A stretch of DNA of 64,000 bases. Origin: Rhytidiadelphus loreus (lineage: Eukaryota > Streptophyta > Bryopsida > Hypnales > Hylocomiaceae). How positions within the stretch are numbered: position 1 is the first letter of the stretch; every line of letters starts with the position of its first letter. The stretch lies in assembly GCA_947034895.1 (NCBI GenBank), contig OX344764.1, positions 39,434,935 through 39,498,934 on the forward strand, given 5' to 3'. Of the stretch, positions 48,409-59,850 are shown piece after piece. A program made the translations under genes and the position numbers. The notes beneath the pieces are model-generated. The model was not told where the DNA came from. It saw only the letters and a list, made by a program, of their open reading frames with translations, and ran no database searches.

Positions 48409-51256
48409 ATTTGGAATGCCAGCTCAAAAGATCTCAGGTTCATTCACTGCCTCAGGTAGTCAAGGAATACAGTGAGAGAATGTAGTGTCTGACACCCTTG
48501 CATGAGTATGAAATAGAACAAGTGAAGGCTTTCATGCTGGAATACGTATAATGCACCACTTGCACATGCAGAAAATCTATAGAATGACTCAGAATAATTT
48601 CTAAAAAATCTTGAAAAATTCTTTGAGACCATGCTCAAGTATTGTCCAACCCATAATTCTGAAATACCCCCATCTTCACTCATTAAATCCCCGAATACAG
48701 CAAACGTAGGCCATTGCTGGCTCAAACCTCTTTTAAGGGTTAAGTTTAAACCAAAGACCTTGGTGTACATTACAACAGTACGACAACAGTGTGTTGTCCC
48801 CTTCACTTACAAAAGTACTTTTCACCTGTTCAGTCCGGCTTGGTACTTGGTTAGCAGTGTGGCCACGATTGTGGCAATTCGGCTGTTGTATTTTTACTGT
48901 ACTCCTAAGCTTACAATGAATCTCGTTCATTTGGGTCAAAAACAAAAGAAAGACTTTTGGCAGGCATGACTAGTGATTCTTTTTTGAGCGACTTTTTGAG
49001 CTCCAATTTTTTGAGTTCCAATTTTACAGAAATCGCTAAAAATTTCTAGCAAAACCTTACGAACCCTAAAATCGCTATCGTTGAAATCGCTCAATTTCTG
49101 CAAAGTCTTCAGAAAGTAGCACTCCATTTGGATGAATGTGTGAACATGTGAACGGACCACGGCACAATTCCGCAAAAGCTCCGTTTGAAAATTCAGGAAA
49201 AACTGGCCTCTTGTTTTCGCTCCCTTTGCAACACACACACCACATACAAAAAAAACAGTTGTTTGAAAATTGTTTGGCATAACTTACAGAGCAAGCTCAC
49301 GATGAACATGGGTGTGGCGCGTGCGTTAAATGCGTTTCTGTCAGGCGACGAACTCGGATTTTTTTTTTGGAAGCAATCGACGAACATGGATTTGATATAT
49401 CTTTGTTGTACTGCGAGTCCCGGTTGTCCTCAATTAAAGAGCACTGGTCAGCCTTTCGGAATGATTGCCCTCACTTCCCCAGTGTCCTGCAACAGAGGGG
49501 GACGGACTCTCAGGTTGGTCCTTTTCATCACGCACTCCTCGTTTGCCACCTGCGGTACCAATCCATAACGGATATGATTCCAGCAAGTGAGCAGACGCGA
49601 GTCCCCACAGCTTTTGCTTAACTTATTTAGTGGACATGACAGTTGAGCAATGTGCGTGCTTTTGTAATTTCAGTTTGGTGGTAACTTTAGAAGTTTATTC
49701 TTCTTAATCTACTCGATAGCACAAGCTTCGATTCTTAAGCCTTGTTATTCTAGTGAGGTAGCTTAATTTTACATCCATCCCCAGATTGAGCATTTAATTT
49801 GTGCACAAGAGTGTTTCTCATCAGCTTGAGTTGGATTGAGTTAAGTTAGGGGAAGTGAATTGAGCGTACGTTGCTTTAATTCTGTTTGGTAATATGGTTT
49901 TCAATCCACTCGTGCAAGCTTCGTACAATACTGTATGACTGGTTGTTGGTCAATCGTGGGTCATCTTAGCGTTCGCTGTCCAAGCAAGCACGTACGTACG
50001 TACAGCACACGTACATACGAAGAAGGTTTTCAGGAACATGAAATTCTATTGCATGTCTCCTAGGGAGCGCAAGCTACTTGCAGTGCACGAGATCGGTATT
50101 TGGGATCGGAGTAGAAGACAGATATAATTTGCAATAGGGGTGGCACAGAACAGAACAGAGCAGAGCAGAAATCTCGGTTTGTGAACATGCAGAGTTGCGT
50201 CAACCAATTAGCTTGTTCCTCAGTGTAAACAGTACGCTCAGGTATGTTTCAAGCCATATTCGATTCTCGGTGCAAAGAGAAGAGTCAATCTCGCAGGTAA
50301 TGACAGAAACAGAAAGATTTGTTTGTCGGTTTCATCAGGAATCGTGGGCGTTTGCGTGCTGAAGCCAGAGTTGTCAGGAGACTTGACTGGTTTCGAGGGC
50401 CCTGCTGGGGGGCTGGACTATGACGTACTGTTAGTGCATCCGGGCTGTATAGCTGGTGCTCGTTTTCTTAAAATAAAATAAAAAAAGTAATCGATCAGTG
50501 TATTAAAAAGCAACGAGCAGGCTCATCCTCCTTTCTCTCTTTCGCTTTTCACACCTGATTCCTGCAAGAATGCCTGTTGATTTTTTATTCCTTTCAATAC
50601 ACACGGTCACTAATTGAAAAAAGGAAGAAGAAGAAATGCCTGTGGATCCGCCCGTCCTCCCACGTATAATAGAATCTTTTGCGTTGGCCAGGGCGCTAGA
50701 TCGAGGGATGCTTCCGAACTTAATATTCCTTTTGGGATGGAAGCAATTACGTCTACCAACCAAAACTCAGTCTGTACAGTTTCAATTGAACGTGAGTTGA
50801 TTTGTGGCAAAAACAGGAATTAAACTCTAAACTGGACGCGGTCATGCATAAGCTGGAAGCTTGTGGCTTAAAGCTGGTTGGGTGATTACCACAAGTTGGA
50901 AATGGTTGACAGAATTTGCTGACGTCGTGGACTGCATTTAAGGTAATAAATTTACAGACAGTTCTTTTGTCTTTAGAGCTTGAAGTCTTCATAGCTTAAA
51001 CACACGTTGTCCACGCTTGGAATCATTCATCACCTGAACAGGACAGGTACGGTCACCCTCTGCAAGCGCCGGGTCATTTTCATTTCTTAAATAGTGTGCT
51101 GCTTCTGTTTTGCATTCAGGCCGTACGTTGTGACCACCTTCGGAGAAGCGATAAGGGGATTCATTTCAGGTACTAATCCAGCTTGAAGCAAGTTCCACAT
51201 GTGACTTCAATTTGGTGGTAGAGGGTGGTGAGACGGTGGTTACGAATGGCTCTAAT
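48409..51256. other. Intergenic DNA without a recognised gene
   Basis: The composition becomes less AT-rich from about 48.9 kb. Open frames at 49185-49568 (+, 127 codons), 49367-49621 (+), 48936-49280 (-) and 50503-50992 (- frames) lack recognisable domains and overlap each other. A short (ACGT)n tract lies near 49989-50004. The last few hundred bases probably hold the promoter and first untranslated exon of the PNP-like gene. Confidence 0.5.
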
Positions 51257-51464
51257 CTGTGGAAAGGAGGATTGATAGAGCTCTAGTCGCAATTGATAAA
51301 CTTATTGCAGCTAGTTGGGTGTTCCATAGCTGGTGGACTGGTGCAACTTATTGCAACTTACTGCAACTAGTTGGGTGTTCCATAGCTGTGTTTGATCTCT
51401 TGCTTGATTACCTTATAACTGTGCTAGGGTATGACTAGAATTCTATCAATCCTCCTTTCCACAA
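51257..51464. mobile_element. Inverted-repeat element upstream of the PNP-like gene
   Basis: The left arm (ctgtggaaaggaggattgat, agagctctagtc) is inverted at the right (gactagaattctatcaatcc, tcctttccaca). Inside is a direct duplication of 'gttgggtgttccatagctg' at about 51315 and 51371. It sits within 450 bases of the start codon, in the promoter or 5' untranslated intron. Confidence 0.7.
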
Positions 51465-51668
51465 AGTACGTGAAAACCTTGGAAGCTTAACTCAGGAACT
51501 GTGGTGCCGTGCCCCTTACCCCGGCGAAGCAGGACATTTTGGTTAGAAAATACTTCTGATGAACACAATACATGAAATATGAGCTTGATTAGAATAGTAA
51601 TGAGTTTTTGGTTTGCTTGATTGTTTCAGTATCATAATAATGTCTTGTGTTTCTATTCAGGGCGAAAA

Positions 51669-54600
51669 ATGGCGACAGGATTACTTCCACTGCTGTTTCT
51701 ATTGGTCACTTTTGTTGCTCAAGTGACGGCCAGGTTGCCTCCAGCAAGGTAAACAGAGAAACAACTAATCCCAGCTCTTTACGTTGATTCTCACTGATGT
51801 TCAATTGTCAAGTCTGTGTTCTAATTATCCTCAATGGAGTCCATTTCTGTTCATTTCTGTAGCATTGGATATGGAGAGCATAGTTGCATCTCAATTTAGC
51901 ATCAAGGTAACCTTCTTTTTAGACTCTTGATTGGGCACGATTGAAATCAGTAGGATCCAATCGTTGACGTTATATCCGGTAAGTACGGCATTGTTATAGA
52001 AACAATCTACATCTCTTTCCACTTCCATAGCTTGACCTGTTATTTCTTGTAACAAGGCTCTACTTTCACAAACAAAGTCTCTATGATGCTCACTAACTCG
52101 GTCTATGTTCAAATAAAGTAAGCCGTCCCATTGTGTCACAATTGATCCAGTTGTGGGCCAATCTGTGCCACTATGTACGAGTAGTGCACATACCAAAATT
52201 TGAAACGTGCTCATACTTCAGTAGTGCACAAATAGGGATAACTGATTGTCTGAATTGAGGCTCAAAATTAGATGTCTTACCTTAATTAAGTTAAACCATG
52301 TCCTCTAGAAGCTAATGTAGTGACGCTAGCTCATATGCACACGTGATGCTCGCGCCACACTGCAGCATTAATATGAGAGTGATACAGCTTCTGCGAGGAT
52401 TTCAATGAATGCCAGGAGGGGACCTTTAAGTTTCTCTGATGAGTTGGTGGCACCTGACTTTATGCAGGAGATACCTAACTGCGAGTGAAGCCTGCTTGGA
52501 AGCATTCAGTGCTGCAGAGTACACAGTGCTCATGGTGGCTGACCCTGGCACTTTCTCTGGCACTCCAGAGGCTATCCACTTCGAGGAGTCGTTGCAGAAC
52601 CCTGTTTCCATTCCGGAAGGCACTTTGTTGTGTCCTCGCATCACTGTGGGCACGATGCTGGGCCAGCCCACAATTGTTGCCACTTCTGGTGAGTCATCGA
52701 ACCACGTTTCTGATCGATCCCAAATTATGTCAGTGATTCTCATTAATTAGCTCACCTTGCTAAAACACACTGCTAAATGTGCTAAGCTTTTCAAACTTAG
52801 CACTGGCATGTATATATTCACATGTTCTGTTGCTATAACAATATTTGGCAGACGTTTCTCTAAATTTTGCCTGATTTATAAAAACTGGGGAGAAATACTT
52901 GATCAGCAATCAATCGAGATATCCTATCCCCTTTCTGACCACTGATCCCAGATGTGATTCTTATTGATTTTTAGCTCACGTTGCGAAAACACACTGATAA
53001 ATGGGCTAAACTTTTCAAATTTAACACTGTCAGTGGCAGCATACATTCACAAGCTCTGTTTTCTGTAGCCAAAATTTGGCAGAAGTCGTCGAGGATGGAA
53101 GTGCTAACAACGTTGCCCAATGTGGATCCATGTGGTGGCAGGCATTGGGCCAACAACAGCTGCATTGTGTGCTATCGACATGGCCAAGTGCCTGGGACCC
53201 AAATTCAAGGAACTGATTTACGTGGGGACATCAGGTTGGTCTGCTGCAGTGGGTGGCATCCTAAACGCTGGCCACTGTGGAAAGGCCAATCCAACAAAGC
53301 ACGTGAGCTCTCTTACTCAGAAGATCGATCAGACTGTAGTCATGTATGGTACCAGTCGTTTCAGAAAAAAATCACATATTTTCAGAATCTCACGAAATTG
53401 GCAAGCATAGAGCAAGCTAAGTTTTGGGGATCTGCAGGAGTTAACCTTTAAACAACAGACCCAGTCCCTCTGAGTGGGTTTTCTGACTGGGTTTTCAGAG
53501 AATCTTCTTGAAAACTCCTTCAACATTCAACTACATGTGAACTTCCTTGGTATCATTCTAGCTTTGTCTTCACAAAATCCATCTATCAATCTAAGTCTTG
53601 GGTTTTGAATCACAAATTTGAACTTGTAGTTTTTACTTTGGAAAGTTCAATAAAAAAATTTGAATAGTGGCTTTGAGGTTGTCCATGGCCTTGAGGCAGA
53701 CATAAGCTCATCATTGATTGGTCATTTGAACAAGCTACATGATAGCCCATCTAAGAAAGATTTTGAAATCCAAGTTTGGGCAGCCTTCTTGGGACCTCAA
53801 ATGTCCTTTTAGGGTTAGCAGTTGGTACATCATAACTATACTTATTCTATACTTTGTAGCTCCAGGTTTTAGTTGTCCACCTCAAAACCATGTGAGCACT
53901 TGAAAGTTTTTGAAATGCCACATTGTTTACTCCATTGTTTTCTCATGATCATCATTTGTGGCTAAATTGTGATGATCTGTTGCTTTGCTGCAGATTACTC
54001 GTTTTGGCGACGTGTGCGTGTCTCCCATGTCCATGAACTGGAACTGCAAGCTGGCGGATTGGGTGGGACAAGCCAAAGGATACCCCGACATGTGCTTTCT
54101 CCCCGAGGAGGTGAACGGCCCAACGGCGGCTTTCCTCTACGGAGACTGCATTTTTGACACACGCACAAAAGGCAGTCTTGCACTGGCTGATGAGATTCTT
54201 GCTGCTGCCGCTACCAAAAATAGTCTCTCCGAAGCTCCTCTCCGCAACACAATCCTCCAGGTAAGTACCCAGAGAATAGATTCCAATACCATGAATTGAA
54301 TGGGGCCTCTCTTGAGCACTCCCCTTGCAAACGTTGCAGTAGAGATCATATGGCAGCTTGGAACGTCAATTGCGTTATATTGGCGGAATTCCACGACAAT
54401 GGCACGTTAAATTCCAATTTTAATGGCGACTTTGGCACTTTTAACGTGACTCATATACTTCTGTTAATAGTCGGAGATATGTGTGTGTATGAGTGACTTA
54501 AAGAATGGAGACCTGAGCCATACTTTTCATCAAATTTCTTACTGGGATGAAGTGCTGCCTTAGTCTATATAGACAAGCTTCTACAATCTGTGTCAACTAT

Positions 54601-55719
54601 GAATCGTTGTCGACTTTGATTCTGTGAGCGCAGGGATATGAGAAGGAATATTGGGGATACATCCACAATTCTACCAACACAACGTATGACTTGAACCCCA
54701 AGAGTCCTCCCAAAGTGTATGATTACAAGCAGTGCGTGGAGGTCGATTCTCAGTTTTTTTATTCGGGCGTCCCCTGGGATATGACAGCCAGGAATTATTC
54801 GGCTCTCACCATCAACCTGGCTTTCAATACATCTCTTACAGCACGCGATGTTATTGCAGTGTAAGTTCAGGGGTCCCTGGCCCTGATGTACCCTCAAGTG
54901 CTTCTGAATTTTTTTAATGCTGAGTCAGCTTGTAATTTAATTTTTATGACATTTTGGCATTATTGTGAACTGAGAGATGAGGAATTTGTGACAAATGTTG
55001 TGCAGGTCTGCCATGGAGGCTATTGGAGTAGCCCAAGCTCTTGATGCTTATAATGCCCTCAATAGTACCAAGTCAGCAATTCCTTATGTGTTTGTTAGAG
55101 GCAACTCTGACTGGTATGTCCAACAGTCCCATTCTCTGAATCATTCTACATGATCTCAATCCAATGTTATTGTGGGTTTCAATATAACATTTTACAGTTA
55201 AATGTAAGTTTGCAACCCATTAGGAAATGTAAAGTAGAGCCTTGGTGTTAGAAACAACATGCCAGGGGACAACCGTACAACAGTGACTAGGCAAGGGATG
55301 TTATTTTCATAACGACGTTGCACTTTCACATAATGAAACATAACCTAAAACGGTTGTATCCTGTTCAATCGTGCTCAAGGAAGTGTGTAAAAAGCACACC
55401 ATAATGCTCGAGAAGGACAAGATTATGACAAAGATTATGAGATATAATTGATTAACCAACTGGGTTGCCACCTCCACAAAATGGACTCTATTGATGTTTT
55501 ATTTTGTGGATACTTTTGAACAGGCTTCATCAACCAGTGAAGAAACTAGATGACGGCACATGGACGTACACAACCCCAGTGACCATCGACTTTGCGAACG
55601 GATACAAGTATGCCATTGCAACGACATCAAACGTGGTGTTCAGCGTGCTCAGTGCGCGATGCAAGAAGCTCACATATCCCTCCAACGCCTTGTGCATGTA
55701 TTCTATTAGCTACAGCTAA
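51669..55719 (+). CDS. Secreted PNP/UDP-phosphorylase-superfamily protein
   Basis: Seven exons (51669-51748, 52468-52688, 53142-53302, 53994-54260, 54634-54860, 55006-55113, 55524-55719), all GT-AG and phase-consistent, give 419 codons. A 5' untranslated intron ends at 51660 (CTATTCAG|GGCG), fixing the start. Residues 1-21 form a hydrophobic signal peptide (MATGLLPLLFLLV). Residues about 75-140 carry the superfamily core: ITVGTMLGQPTIVATSGIGP, TTAALCAIDMA, then ELIYVGTSGWSAAVG, matching the GxG and V-x-G-T-S-G type ligand loops of nucleoside phosphorylases and MTA/SAH nucleosidases. The end has VRGNSDW, resembling the catalytic-Asp region. Several N-glycosylation sequons (NST, NTT, NYS, NTS) and many Cys residues fit an extracellular protein. 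It is longer than plant bark-storage-type relatives (about 300-340). Enzyme activity and substrate are not provable from sequence. Confidence 0.75.
52740..53066 (+). repeat. Diverged duplication in intron 2 of the PNP-like gene
   Basis: 'gctcaccttgctaaaacaca', 'ctgctaaatgtgctaagctt', 'ttcaaacttagcactg' at about 52749-52806 recurs at about 52975-53029 as 'gctcacgttgcgaaaacaca', 'ctgataaatgggctaaactt', 'ttcaaatttaacactg', each preceded by a 'gtgattct.att' block. The period is about 226 bp. It lies wholly in the intron. Confidence 0.7.
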
Positions 55720-57714
55720 GCATACTTCATTACTGATCACCCCTTATTTGGTGGTGGCTGTGAGTCATGCACTCAATGACTTTAAAATTGAGTTAACTTT
55801 GTGAAATAATAACTTTGCGTCGTGGAGTTCAATCGGCGAAAGGAAGCAGAAGGCCTTCCACAGTGTTCAGGACAGCTCGTAAGTCATCTCTTTATTGCGT
55901 GACTGGGAGATTTGTGATGTGTTGATGTGTCGTAGTTTAAGTTTCTTGTCTTTTATCTATTCAACGCCGGAGACAGTGGATCTGCCTTGTTTTGATTTCG
56001 GGTATGGGAAGACAAATTAATAGCAAGATTGGTGTGAATATATCTATAAAGATAATTTGCTTCTTTGCAATTTTTTTATAGATAGCTTCCATTGTTCAGA
56101 AAAAATAGTTGTGAATCATGGAAATTGTATGAACACTTTGCTTCTTCAATCTATGAAAAAAGTTTTGCAATCCGAAGTCTATTGATCTGGTTGACATCGC
56201 AAGTGACCCTCAATGTATCGACTCCTTCCTTTCCTTCTCTGAGACTTGCAGAGAGATTTTTTGTGTTACGCAAAAGCTTCACATTTACCACGCACGATCT
56301 TCGTCGTGTTTCATGCAAAAAAAATGGTACCTTGAGGTAGCCTGAAATTCAAGAATTGAAACAAAGTACAGGGATGGAAACTGTACAGTGCACTCCGCTA
56401 AGCACTGATTCTTCTCAGGACTTGGGGATCTTGAAGAAAACAGTGCCAAGCTCTAACCAGCTGTAAGTGGACCTGATATTTGAAAACTACGTACTGCTTG
56501 GAATTGGAAGCGGTGACGTACGGCTATCCACCATATGTGCGAGATCGACAAAAGATTTTATATGAATTTCATGATGTTGCAAAGGTTTCCAACCACACAT
56601 TAACAGTTCTAGTCTAGAGAAAGGAGTGTACTGGCCTCAAGGTATGGAAGCCTCCATTTCAACTAGAAGATTAATTCTGCGAAGCCGAAACTCTCTGTCG
56701 ACATTTTGTGAAGCCGATACGTAGGTATCTTTGTTCAGTAAGCCCGAACTATTTTGACAGTCAATGTTCTAATTATTGGCAAAATTTCGCCAAAACCTTA
56801 CCTTGATCGTACTCTGGCGATTTCAATACTAGGAAAATATGGGTTTCAGGGGACCTCAATCTCCAAGTCTGGGTAGAGGCCACGCACCACTTCGCTTCAA
56901 ACGCGCTTGCTCCCGATGGGACTGCGCCGGCAATGGATGAACTGTGATGGCGTATGGAGGTCCAACATGTGGAGGCTTTCAAGGCTAGCTTTGTCAGGGA
57001 ATTTCTCATCCTGCAATCGTGCATTGCCTGCTTTGTTTTGGTCTCGTTTAGAGTTGCTTGGGCTCGTGTTTCATTGCTTCCAGTCGTGTTCATTTTTGTT
57101 GTCCGCTTCTTTGGAGGGTCTGCGTTGTTAGAGGATGGGGAAACGTTAGGGGAAGATTCAAGCCCCGCCCCGTAAATTTCTTTACAATTGTCATGTCATT
57201 AGCGACGCTAGCACCTCTTGTGCTATAGAGTCCCAATTTTCTGTTGATGAGGGAGACCGGTCACAGCCAAAGTTGTCGCATCCAAATGTTGTCGTCGTGA
57301 GTTCCAGTTCAGACGAGTGAGTTCTTGTGAGTGCAGTGTCGGCACCTGCCAAGGCTCCCGAGATGACAATGTAGTCTTAGATCCGAAAATAGCTTCTGCC
57401 TCGTATGACATTGCACGAATTAAATTGGTATTTTCAGGATTCGTGGACAGCCAAATCATCATGGGCAGAGGCTGTTCATGGAATCGATGACCGTATCACA
57501 CAGGTTTGATGTGAAATGAGATGGAGGGTAGAAAAAAACTCCTTGTTCCTAAGATAGATTCCATGTGGAAACACGTTGGTAGATGAAATTTTTTGTGTGA
57601 CATGAGCAAAATTTGTTGTGGAGAGTACTACTACTTAGGTAATAACCAACATGTAAAGAACGAACTAATTTTTTTTACAAAGGGTGGGCCAACCGCTAAG
57701 TTGTGCAGTAGTTA
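55720..57714. other. PNP-like gene 3' region and intergenic DNA
   Basis: Begins with the 3' untranslated region of the PNP-like gene. Open frames at 56907-57175 (+) and 56773-57093 (-) overlap and have no recognisable domain. The tract from about 57180 may belong to the hAT element whose relic follows, but I cannot show its terminus. Confidence 0.45.
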
Positions 57715-58563
57715 GTGCAGGGAATGGTGAAGGAGCGCAGGCGTAAGGTGATTCAGATGAAGGTTCTCTTCAACGTCTTGAGCCACGGGCTCCCGATGGC
57801 GAACTTCACGGCTTCACAAGAACTGTTGTATCAGCTAAACGCGCCCAAGAAACACTGGAGTGAACCATCGGGCCAGGAGTTTGCAACTGCAATGGCTAAA
57901 CTCATGAGTGTGCTGATAAGCTAAAGGCGGAGTTGAAGAAAGCCAAATTCTTCCCCCTGTCTTGCGACGAAGTCACGGTCATCGATAACCAACAATGTTT
58001 ATCTGTGCGTGTGTACACGTCCTGTAATTTCTCACGGAAGCCGATGCTGTTGTGTTTGTATCGCATAATAGAAGATGCCAATGCGGTGAACTTGTATGAG
58101 ATGATCTATGAGAGATTTTGTTGGCATGGAGGTTTGTTTGAGATATCGGAGAAAATAATATCCTTTAGAGCTGACGGGGCGGCGGTTTTCCAATGCTCTC
58201 GATCTGGAGTCACAATGCAGCTAGAGCAGAAGGCTGCACCATACGTGATGGTTAATTGTTCACGACACGGCCCACAGAACTAACCTAGCTATGGAGGCCT
58301 TGTCGAATCTCCAGTTGGTCCAGAAGTTGGAGAACTTGTGCAAGTCTTTGTACTTGTATTTCTTCCAACTCCCCGAAGCGTCACTGTGAGTTTACCAACC
58401 TTGCTGAAGTTGTGGAGACAGAAGGCTTGAGGCTCTTGAACAATGTGTCCATGAGATGGATCTTCCTCGCGGATCCTTTGAAACCCATAATGGGAGAATA
58501 CAAAACTCTCATTCTGAAGTTTGCTTCACAGCATCTTCAGGTTTTGAAAAAGCGGTTCGCGTA
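57715..58563 (+). pseudogene. Decayed hAT-family transposase (ZNF862-like type)
   Basis: Translated in three forward frames, this matches the DUF4371/hAT transposase type found in many plants and animals. Recognisable blocks in order are NVLSHGLPMANFTASQELL, FFPLSCDEVTVIDNQQCLSV, RADGAAVFQCSRSGVT, an NCSRH block in place of the usual C-x2-H-R-TNL segment, TNLAMEALSNL, then TNLAEVVETEGLRLLNNVSM and RWIFL. The frame breaks near 57905 (stop after LMSVLI while the next frame continues with DKLKAELKKAKFF), near 58262 (frame shift before TNLA) and near 58391 (stop with frame change). No zinc-finger N-terminus and no C-terminal dimerisation region are visible, so it is a truncated, inactive copy. 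Confidence 0.8.
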
Positions 58564-58702
58564 AACTAAGTCAGTTCCCGCGAACAAGCGCAAGGCAAGC
58601 AAGCGGGCGCCCCTTTGGATGCACGGGCGATGGAAATTCAAGCGTCACTGGCTCTACCTTCAAAATGACGATGAAGTCGCCAGCTCCCAAGGCAATATAA
58701 GC

Positions 58703-59520
58703 TTAACCCCTTAACGCCTTGATCCTTTTTCTAATTTTGGCACATTTTTGCCTATATCTTTCTACAGAAATATCATTTACTGCAATTCATGAAATTGATC
58801 ATTAACCCATTAAAGACCGGTTGACCACTTTCTGGTCGATTTCAATACTTTTTGTCTCCTACAATTCGTAGAACATTTGATTTCCAAAAACTTAGAGAAG
58901 AACGCGTTTAAAGTGTCTTCATATGCTTTTATCAAAACCAATTTCAAGAGAATGTGTGCAAAAATGAGTGGGTTGTGTTTATTCAAATTTGAAATGGCTT
59001 GACCTTTCATATTGGAATTTTCAATGAAAAATGCATATTTATTTCAAAGGACAACTATGTGTGTGTGAAGGAATTAGTCGAAAGGTTTTTGGTCAATTTC
59101 CATAGGACATATGCAAATTTATGCCCAATTGTAGCTAACCCTAGTTTTGCACTAGTGCCAAAGACTCTTTACAACACATCAATCTTTGAAGAGTTATTAA
59201 AAGATGTGAACCGTTGGATCACTTTCAATTTTTGTTTGGTGCAAGAACCTATCCTATAGAGTTTATCTATTCAATTTGATCTAAGATTACATGGCTATTA
59301 AAAGGGCACAAAATGGTACTTTCTTGGAATTGTATACAAAAACTACTCCCGCCCCCTAAATCGACCATGGACGTTAATGGGTTAAGGAAGGTTGTCTTTT
59401 CAAGATTCAAGTGTTACATTGGATGAATGAAAAGTTAGTTGAACAAAACAGCACCTCAAAGCACCTCAAAGCCTTGTGTTCATCGTCTAAAATATGAACA
59501 TCAGAGCGCTTAAGGGTTAA
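58703..59520. mobile_element. TTAA-flanked element, copy I (outer, nested)
   Basis: The left end TTAA-CCCCTTAACGCCTTGATCC opposes the right end CAGAGCGCTTAAGGG-TTAA. The inverted similarity continues outward for about ten bases (caatataagc / gcttatattg). It encloses copy J and appears to have been split by it. No coding frame. Confidence 0.6.
58802..59385. mobile_element. TTAA-flanked element, copy J (inner)
   Basis: Left end TTAA-CCCATTAAAGACCGG, right end CCATGGACGTTAATGGG-TTAA, 584 bp. It lies within copy I. Minor open frames (58810-59010 -, 58999-59259 +) show no transposase motif. Confidence 0.7.
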
Positions 59521-59659
59521 AGCTTATATTGTTGTCACTAATTGCGTGCATAATGAATTTTTCAAAAGTGATCTTCATCAAACTAATATTCATTGTAGAA
59601 GCTCAAGGATAAATTAAGTGGCAAGACTTCATTGATAAGAAGAAACAATTCTCTACATA

Positions 59660-59850
59660 AATAAATGATGTAGATATATTGGAGGAGTTCTAATTATTCA
59701 TTAAAAGTTTTCAAAAGTAATAAACAGTTCTCTATAGGAATAATTGACATAGACATATTTGAAGAATTTCAATTATTCATTAAAAGTTTTCAATGACGTA
59801 GATATATTTGAGGGGTTCCAATTATTCGTTAAAAGTTTTCAACAGTAATA
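59660..59850 (+). repeat. Short tandem repeat, about three units
   Basis: The block 'gacgtagatatatttga', 'gg.gttccaattattc', 'ttaaaagttttcaa' occurs near 59667, 59746 and 59793 with variable spacing (about 80 and 47 bases) and small differences. Confidence 0.7.

Noticed and set aside
49185..49621. Overlapping 127- and 84-codon frames
   Set aside because: They compete in different frames over the same DNA and neither shows a recognisable motif; decayed coding DNA is possible but not supportable.
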